In this document: positions 59,294 to 64,000 of the stretch, piece by piece
Layout: each line of letters opens with the position of its first letter
Numbering within the stretch: the first letter of the stretch is position 1
NCBI RefSeq assembly: GCF_000423085.1
Contig: NZ_KE383974.1
Location: forward strand, 62,001-126,000
Direction: 5' to 3'
Length of the DNA stretch: 64,000 nucleotides
Origin: Granulicoccus phenolivorans DSM 17626 = NBRC 107789 = JCM 15570
GTDB lineage: Bacteria; Actinomycetota; Actinomycetes; Propionibacteriales; Propionibacteriaceae
Made by a program: the position numbers and the translations under genes
Notes under the pieces: model-generated
Database searches by the model: none
The model's input: the letters and a program-made list of their open reading frames with translations, nothing else
Told to the model about the DNA's origin: nothing

Positions 59294-60481
59294 TCAGCAG
59301 ATCTCGATGAGTCCGGCGGCGCCCATGCCGCCCCCGACGCACATGGTCACCACGGCGTACCGGGCACCGTTGCGGTGTCCTTCGATCAACAGGTGGCCGA
59401 TCTGGCGGGCCCCGGTCATTCCGAAGGGGTGGCCGATGGAGATCGCGCCGCCATTGACGTTGAGCCGCTCGGACGGGATCTCCAGGCGTTCCTGGCAGTA
59501 GAGCGCCTGGGAGGCGAAGGCCTCGTTCAGTTCCCACAGGTCGATGTCCTCGGTAGTCAGACCGAAGCGCTGCAGCAGTTTCGGGACCGCGTACACCGGT
59601 CCGATCCCCATCTCATCGGGCTCACACCCGGCAATGGCCAGGCCACGGAACCAGCCCATCGGCGCGATCCCCTCGGCTTCGGCGAGTCCGGCGTCCATCA
59701 CGACGCAGGCCGACGCCCCGTCGGTGAGCTGGGAGGCATTGCCGGCAGTGACGAAGCCACCGGCGCGCACCGGCTCGAGTCCGGCAAGGCTCTCCGCGGT
59801 GGTACCGGGACGGTTGCAGGTGTCGTGATCGACGGTGACCGACTGCTGCGTCACCGTGCCGGTCTCCCGGTCGGTGACGGCCATCACCGTCGAACAGGCC
59901 ACGATCTCGGCGTCGAAGCGGCCGTTGTGCTGCGCCGCCGCGGTGCGTCGTTGGCTTTCCAGCGCGAAGGCGTCCTGCGCCTGCCGGCTGATGCCGTAAC
60001 GGGCTGCCACGATGTCGGCGGTTTCGATCATGGTCATGTACATCTCGGGTTTGTGCTCGAGGATCCACGGGTCCAGGTCCGGGTCGATGCCATCGGCAGA
60101 TCCGGTCGTACGCCGCAGCGAGACCGACTCGACGCCGCCGGCGACCAGGGCCGGGGCACCGTCGAGGATGACCCGCCCCGCCGCGGTGGCGACGGCCTGC
60201 AGCCCGGAGGCGCAGTAGCGGTTGACAGTGAGGCCGCCGACCGAGACCGGCAGCTGCGACCGGATCGCTGCCTGCCGGGCTACGTTGCGCCCGGTCGTGC
60301 CCTCGGGGAAGGCGCAGCCGAGGATCAGGTCCTCGATCAGGTCCGGGTCGATGCCCGAACGTTCGACCGCTGCGCCGATGGCGAAGGATGCGAGGGTCGG
60401 CCCCGCAGTGAGGTTGAATTCGCCGCGGCCGGCCTTGGTGAGGGGCGTCCGGGCGGTGGCGACGATGGCTGCTTCGCGCAT
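59294..60481 (-). CDS. Acetyl-CoA acyltransferase (thiolase)
   Basis: 395 aa. Nucleophile in TVNRYCASGLQAVATAAGRV, His in ISIGHPFGMTGARQIGHLL, second Cys in TMCVGGGMGAAGL. Cleaves the 3-ketoacyl-CoA made by the bifunctional protein ahead of it. Gap of 8 nt to that gene. Confidence 0.93.
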   Translation of the reverse strand: MREAAIVATARTPLTKAGRGEFNLTAGPTLASFAIGAAVERSGIDPDLIEDLILGCAFPEGTTGRNVARQAAIRSQLPVSVGGLTVNRYCASGLQAVATAAGRVILDGAPALVAGGVESVSLRRTTGSADGIDPDLDPWILEHKPEMYMTMIETADIVAARYGISRQAQDAFALESQRRTAAAQHNGRFDAEIVACSTVMAVTDRETGTVTQQSVTVDHDTCNRPGTTAESLAGLEPVRAGGFVTAGNASQLTDGASACVVMDAGLAEAEGIAPMGWFRGLAIAGCEPDEMGIGPVYAVPKLLQRFGLTTEDIDLWELNEAFASQALYCQERLEIPSERLNVNGGAISIGHPFGMTGARQIGHLLIEGHRNGARYAVVTMCVGGGMGAAGLIEIC

Positions 60482-60489
60482 CGGAACTC

Positions 60490-62631
60490 CTAACGTTCGT
60501 GGTTGAGGTGGTCGAAGGTGCGGCCGTCGGCGACCAACTGGGCCAGCAGCGGCGTCGGCTTCCAGAACCGCGGATCTTCGCGGGCGAACTCCTGCAGGTC
60601 GGCCAGGATCGTCGCCGGGCCGACGGTGTCGGCGTACTTCATCGGGCCTCCGCGGAAGCGCGGGAACCCGAAGCCGTGGACGAAAACGGCATCCACATCC
60701 GACGGGCGCAACGCGGTGCCGTCAGCCACGGCAGCGGCGGCTTCGTTCACCATGGCCGCCAGGTAGCGGCGGAGGATCTCCTCGTCGCTGAAGTCCCGGG
60801 GGGTGATGCCGGCCCGCCGGCGTTCCTGGTCGACGATGGCGAGAACCTCCGGATCGGGGGTGCCGCGGCGGGCGCCGTCGGGGTAGCGGTACCACCCCCG
60901 TCCGGTCTTCTGCCCGTACCAGCCACGCTCGGCGATTCGGTCAGCGATGTGGACGTAACGATCCTGGGGGTCCCGGGTGGCGTCCAACCGGCGTCGATTG
61001 GCATAGCCGATGTCGCCCCCGGACAGATCCGAGACCTCGAACGGCCCCATCGGGTAGCCGAAGTCGCGCAGCGCGGAGTCGATCTGGTAGGGCGAGGCGC
61101 CGTCGGCGATCAGATAGTCCGCGGCACGCCGGTAGACGTTCAGGATGCGATTACCGATGAAACCGTCGCAAACCCCGGCGCGGACCGCCACCTTGTTCAT
61201 CCGTCCGGCCAGTTCGAAGGCGGTGACCACGACATCGGGTTCGGTCCGATCGGTGACGACCACTTCGAGCAGTCGCATGATGTGGGCCGGTGCGAAGAAG
61301 TGCAGGCCGATCACGTCGCCCGGGCGTGAGGTGCTGGCGGCGATCTCGTCGAGATCCAGGTAGGAGGTGTTGCTGGCCAGGATGGCTCCGGGGCGGCAGG
61401 CCCGGTCGAGGGCGCTGAAGACCGCCTTCTTGACGGCCATGTCCTCGAAGACCGCCTCGATGACGATGTCGGCCCGGGCCAGGTCGGCATAGTCGGTGGT
61501 GGTCGAGAAGCGTCGCTCGCGCTCGGCCCGCTCGGCCGCGGACAGCCGTCCCTTGGCGACCTGCGCAGCCAGTACCTGCGCCACCTTGGCCGCCCCGCGG
61601 GCGGCAGACTCCGCGTCCCGCTCCACCATGGTGACCGTCAGGCCGGCGTTGAGCAGGGCCAGGGCAATCCCGGCGCCCATGGTGCCCCCACCGATCACGC
61701 CGGCGGTCTCGAGCTGCCGCGGCGTACCGGTGGCGGCCTCGGGGATGCGGGCCGTCGCGCGTTCGGCGAAGAACGCATGGACGAGCCCGGAGCGTTGACT
61801 GCTCTGTTCGCACTGCTGGAACAGCGCGCGTTCCAGTGCCAGCGCCTGGTCGAAGGGGAGATCGAGTGCTGCCTCGACCGCGTCGACGATCAGCCGCGGT
61901 GACAGGAGATGGCGGTCGGTCCGGGTGAGGCGCTCGCGCGCTTCGGCGAGGGTCCGGCGGGTGTCCGCGTCGTCGATGAGTCGGCCGGTCAACTCGCGGG
62001 TGGGTCGCGGTCCAGTGCCGGATGCCAGCAGTTCCCGTGCGTACGCCAGGCCCGCCGCCCGCGGATCGACTTCGTCGGTGAGGCGATCCACCAGGCCGAG
62101 TTCGAAGGCCTCCTGGGCCGAGAGTCGGCGTCCGGTCAGCATCAGGTCCAGGGCCGCCGGGACCCCGACCAGCCGCGGGACCCGTTGGGTGCCGCCGGAG
62201 CCCGGCAGCAGACCCAGCTGGACTTCCGGCAGTCCGAAGAAGGCAGTCGCAGTGGCCACTCGGTAGTGGGCGCTGACGGCCACCTCGAGTCCGCCGCCCA
62301 GGGCGGCACCGTGGACAGCGGCAACGACAGGCTTGTCGAGCTCCTCCAGGCGCGCGCAGAGTTCGGAAACGAAGGGCCGCTCCCGGGGGAGGCCGAACTC
62401 CTTGATGTCCGCGCCCCCGATGAAATGCCGACCGGCCCCGATCAGGACGACCGCCCGCACCTCGGACTCGGCCTCGGCGCGATCCAGCGCCCGCGCCAGG
62501 CCGGCGCGAACCGGGTAACCGAGTGCGTTGACCGGTGGGTTGTCGACAGTGACGACCAGGACGTCGTCGACCAACTCGGCACCGACGACAATGCCGTCGG
62601 AGGGTGGGGCTGAAGCGCTGCTCTGCGTCAT
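60490..62631 (-). CDS. Bifunctional enoyl-CoA hydratase / 3-hydroxyacyl-CoA dehydrogenase
   Basis: 713 aa from ATG 62631 behind GGAAGTTCC. Residues 1-190 crotonase ([38 protein letters not shown] with [10 protein letters not shown]); from about 300 the NAD domain with [20 protein letters not shown], catalytic His in [19 protein letters not shown], and a repeat of the C-terminal domain. FadB/FadJ architecture. First gene of the operon. Confidence 0.94.
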   Translation of the reverse strand: MTQSSASAPPSDGIVVGAELVDDVLVVTVDNPPVNALGYPVRAGLARALDRAEAESEVRAVVLIGAGRHFIGGADIKEFGLPRERPFVSELCARLEELDKPVVAAVHGAALGGGLEVAVSAHYRVATATAFFGLPEVQLGLLPGSGGTQRVPRLVGVPAALDLMLTGRRLSAQEAFELGLVDRLTDEVDPRAAGLAYARELLASGTGPRPTRELTGRLIDDADTRRTLAEARERLTRTDRHLLSPRLIVDAVEAALDLPFDQALALERALFQQCEQSSQRSGLVHAFFAERATARIPEAATGTPRQLETAGVIGGGTMGAGIALALLNAGLTVTMVERDAESAARGAAKVAQVLAAQVAKGRLSAAERAERERRFSTTTDYADLARADIVIEAVFEDMAVKKAVFSALDRACRPGAILASNTSYLDLDEIAASTSRPGDVIGLHFFAPAHIMRLLEVVVTDRTEPDVVVTAFELAGRMNKVAVRAGVCDGFIGNRILNVYRRAADYLIADGASPYQIDSALRDFGYPMGPFEVSDLSGGDIGYANRRRLDATRDPQDRYVHIADRIAERGWYGQKTGRGWYRYPDGARRGTPDPEVLAIVDQERRRAGITPRDFSDEEILRRYLAAMVNEAAAAVADGTALRPSDVDAVFVHGFGFPRFRGGPMKYADTVGPATILADLQEFAREDPRFWKPTPLLAQLVADGRTFDHLNHER

Positions 62632-62681
62632 GGAACTTCCTTGTCCGGGGTTGCGATTCATCCTCCGTTATCAAGGGATAG

Positions 62682-62716
62682 TTGACAATTCCCAAATTTC
62701 CCCGCCATATTGTCAA
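62682..62716. promoter_or_regulatory. Divergent control region: TTGACAA inverted repeat
   Basis: TTGACAA (62682-62688) and TTGTCAA (62710-62716), 21-nt AT-rich spacer, centred between the catabolic operon and the LysR gene. TTGACA (62682) with CATATT at 18 bp may be the lysR -35/-10. Likely LysR binding site. Confidence 0.5.
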
Positions 62717-62742
62717 ACAAAACTTTCAGGCAGAGGTGAGTC

Positions 62743-63663
62743 ATGGACAGTGCGTCGCTGGTGATGCTCGTCGAGATCGTGGATGCCGGCAGCATCAGTG
62801 AGGCGGCTCGGCGACTCAAGGTGACCCGGGCCAACGTCAGCTATCACCTGAAGCAACTCGAGGCGTCGGTGGGGGAGGAACTGATCCGACGCACCACGCG
62901 CAACCTGGAGCCGACCGAATTGGGGCTGCGGCTCTACGAGCATGGTCGGGTCATCAAGGACAGCCTGGACAGTGCTCAGGAGACGGTGGCCTCCCTCGAC
63001 GGGACCCCGCGGGGAAGGGTGCGGCTGTCGGTTCCCAACGGGTACGGGCAACTGGTGATGACTGCGTGGCTGCTGGAGTTCAAGCAGCGCTTTCCCGGGG
63101 TGGTGCTGGACGTCGTCTTCGAGAATCGGATCCAGGATCTGATCCGGGATGAGGTCGACGTCGCAGTCCGGCTGCTGTCGGAGCCCCCGGCCAACCTCGA
63201 GTGGTGGGACCTCGGCAGCGTCGGCATCGTCGCCTGTGCCACGCCGGCCTTCGTGCAGCGCCGGGGCCTACCGAGCCATCCGGAGGAGTTGCCGCAGTTC
63301 CCCGTGGTCACCGCGTCGATGCTGGCCAAGCGACTCCGAGTGGCGGCGTACCGGGCGGAGGAACGCATCGAGGTGTCCCTGGAGCCCACGCTGACCTCCC
63401 ACAACTTCCTGTTTCTGCGCGATGCGATCCGGGCCGACATCGGCGTGGGGCTGGTGGCCGACTACCTGGTCGCCGAGGAGATCGCCGCTGGCGCGATGGT
63501 GGCCGCGCTGGATCAGTGGCGCCTATCGATGTTCGGGGACCGGGTCTACCTGCTCACCATGCCGTCCCGGCATCGCTCCGGAGCGATCACCAGTCTGCTC
63601 GAGCACTTGGCCGAACGCGCCGGGGCGGCCTCGAGCTCCCGGGCGGGCTCGGGAGCCGGGTGA
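62743..63663 (+). CDS. LysR-family transcriptional regulator
   Basis: 306 aa. N-terminal winged helix: LVEIVDAGSISEAARRLKVT and RANVSYHLKQLEASVGEELI; effector domain from about 90. Divergent from the acyl-CoA operon, so probably its regulator, responding to the substrate or its CoA ester. Starts MDSASLVMLVEI with site AGAGGTGAGTC. Confidence 0.92.
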   Translation: MDSASLVMLVEIVDAGSISEAARRLKVTRANVSYHLKQLEASVGEELIRRTTRNLEPTELGLRLYEHGRVIKDSLDSAQETVASLDGTPRGRVRLSVPNGYGQLVMTAWLLEFKQRFPGVVLDVVFENRIQDLIRDEVDVAVRLLSEPPANLEWWDLGSVGIVACATPAFVQRRGLPSHPEELPQFPVVTASMLAKRLRVAAYRAEERIEVSLEPTLTSHNFLFLRDAIRADIGVGLVADYLVAEEIAAGAMVAALDQWRLSMFGDRVYLLTMPSRHRSGAITSLLEHLAERAGAASSSRAGSGAG

Positions 63664-63739
63664 CAGGGAGGCGACACCAATGCGCGAAAACTGCCCGTAG
63701 CGACGCTTTTCGGGCCACCAATGTCGCCTCGCTGTCAGG
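63662..63739. terminator. Imperfect inverted repeat after lysR
   Basis: ACAGGGAGGCGACA (63664-63677) is matched by TGTCGCCTCGCTGT (63724-63737), one mismatch; the arms continue imperfectly inwards with CGAAAA/TTTTCG. No T-run. The rest of the gap to 63821 shows only the -10 of the next gene. Confidence 0.5.
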
Positions 63740-63821
63740 TTGCCGGTTATCCCCGCGGGGGAGGGGCTGGCCGGGTGGGCGGGCCCGGCACGGTCGGCGC
63801 CGGTCGGTTAGGCTTCCAGCG

Positions 63822-64000
63822 ATGACCAGCGCACCTCCTCCCGCTCCGCACCCGCGACGTTCTTGGCGTCGGCGCGGCTGGGCCGTGGCCGTGGTCGCCG
63901 CGTTGGCCCTGGGGGTCGCCGGCTGCCAGCCGGGCACTCCGGCCTCCCGCGCGGCGTCCACCCCGACGCCGACCCCGCTGCGTACCGACATCACCCAGCC
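63822..64000 (+). CDS. Lipoprotein, N-terminal fragment
   Basis: 59 codons up to the right edge. Signal peptide with Arg-rich n-region (PRRSWRRRGW), hydrophobic core AVAVVAALALG and lipobox VAGC, then a Thr/Pro linker (STPTPTPLRTD). Function beyond the edge unknown. TAGGCT (63809-63814) ends 7 nt before the ATG, with no Shine-Dalgarno, so probably leaderless. Confidence 0.65.
   Translation, partial: MTSAPPPAPHPRRSWRRRGWAVAVVAALALGVAGCQPGTPASRAASTPTPTPLRTDITQ

Overview
The window is GC-rich (roughly 65-70 %) chromosomal DNA of an actinobacterium. The evidence is the S10-spc-alpha ribosomal order, the zinc-type S14 (61 aa), long charged tails on S3, S5 and L17, frequent GTG starts and several apparently leaderless genes. 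Family level cannot be fixed by eye; a propionibacterial-type actinobacterium is a guess only.

Layout. (1) 1-2300: the 3' end of an alpha/beta hydrolase, then about 2 kb of non-coding DNA full of tandem and direct repeats, ending in the rpsJ promoter and leader. (2) 2308-7728: S10 operon rpsJ-rplC-rplD-rplW-rplB-rpsS-rplV-rpsC-rplP-rpmC-rpsQ, closed by a strong terminator. (3) 7821-14477: an unusual 6.7-kb insertion between rpsQ and rplN. It holds an FMN reductase, a vapBC toxin-antitoxin pair and a four-gene minus-strand operon: lipoprotein with solute-binding and VWA domains, XpaC-like membrane protein, membrane-anchored solute-binding-like protein, and TelA. (4) 14478-21923: spc operon (rplN to rplO), then secY, adk and map. 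(5) 22060-26265: an MFS transporter with a universal-stress-type tail, a zinc metallopeptidase and a diiron ferritin-like protein. (6) 26466-30587: infA, rpmJ, rpsM, rpsK, rpsD, rpoA, rplQ. (7) 30852-41863: subtilase with a small I9-like partner, a GH92 / glycosyltransferase group, sodA, a CsbD-like gene, rsmC-like, truA and trmB, and a YccF gene. (8) 42087-48749: two citrate synthases around an AAHS-type MFS transporter, a GDT1-family Mn transporter under a yybP-ykoY riboswitch, and a thiolase. (9) 49081-51414: rplM-rpsI-glmM. (10) 51512-63663: a nine-gene acyl-CoA degradation operon with transporter, divergent from a LysR regulator. (11) 63822 to the right edge: the start of a lipoprotein gene.

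The ribosomal genes form the usual growth-rate backbone, but it is broken in two places: by the VWA/TelA/vapBC insertion inside S10-spc, and by about 18 kb of accessory genes between rplQ and rplM. truA lies inside that second block rather than next to rplQ. The most interesting undescribed material is the SBP-VWA / XpaC / SBP / TelA module next to vapBC, the subtilase with a separately encoded propeptide-like partner, the sunset-like domain appended to L17, and a vapB gene whose expected start codon reads GTA.
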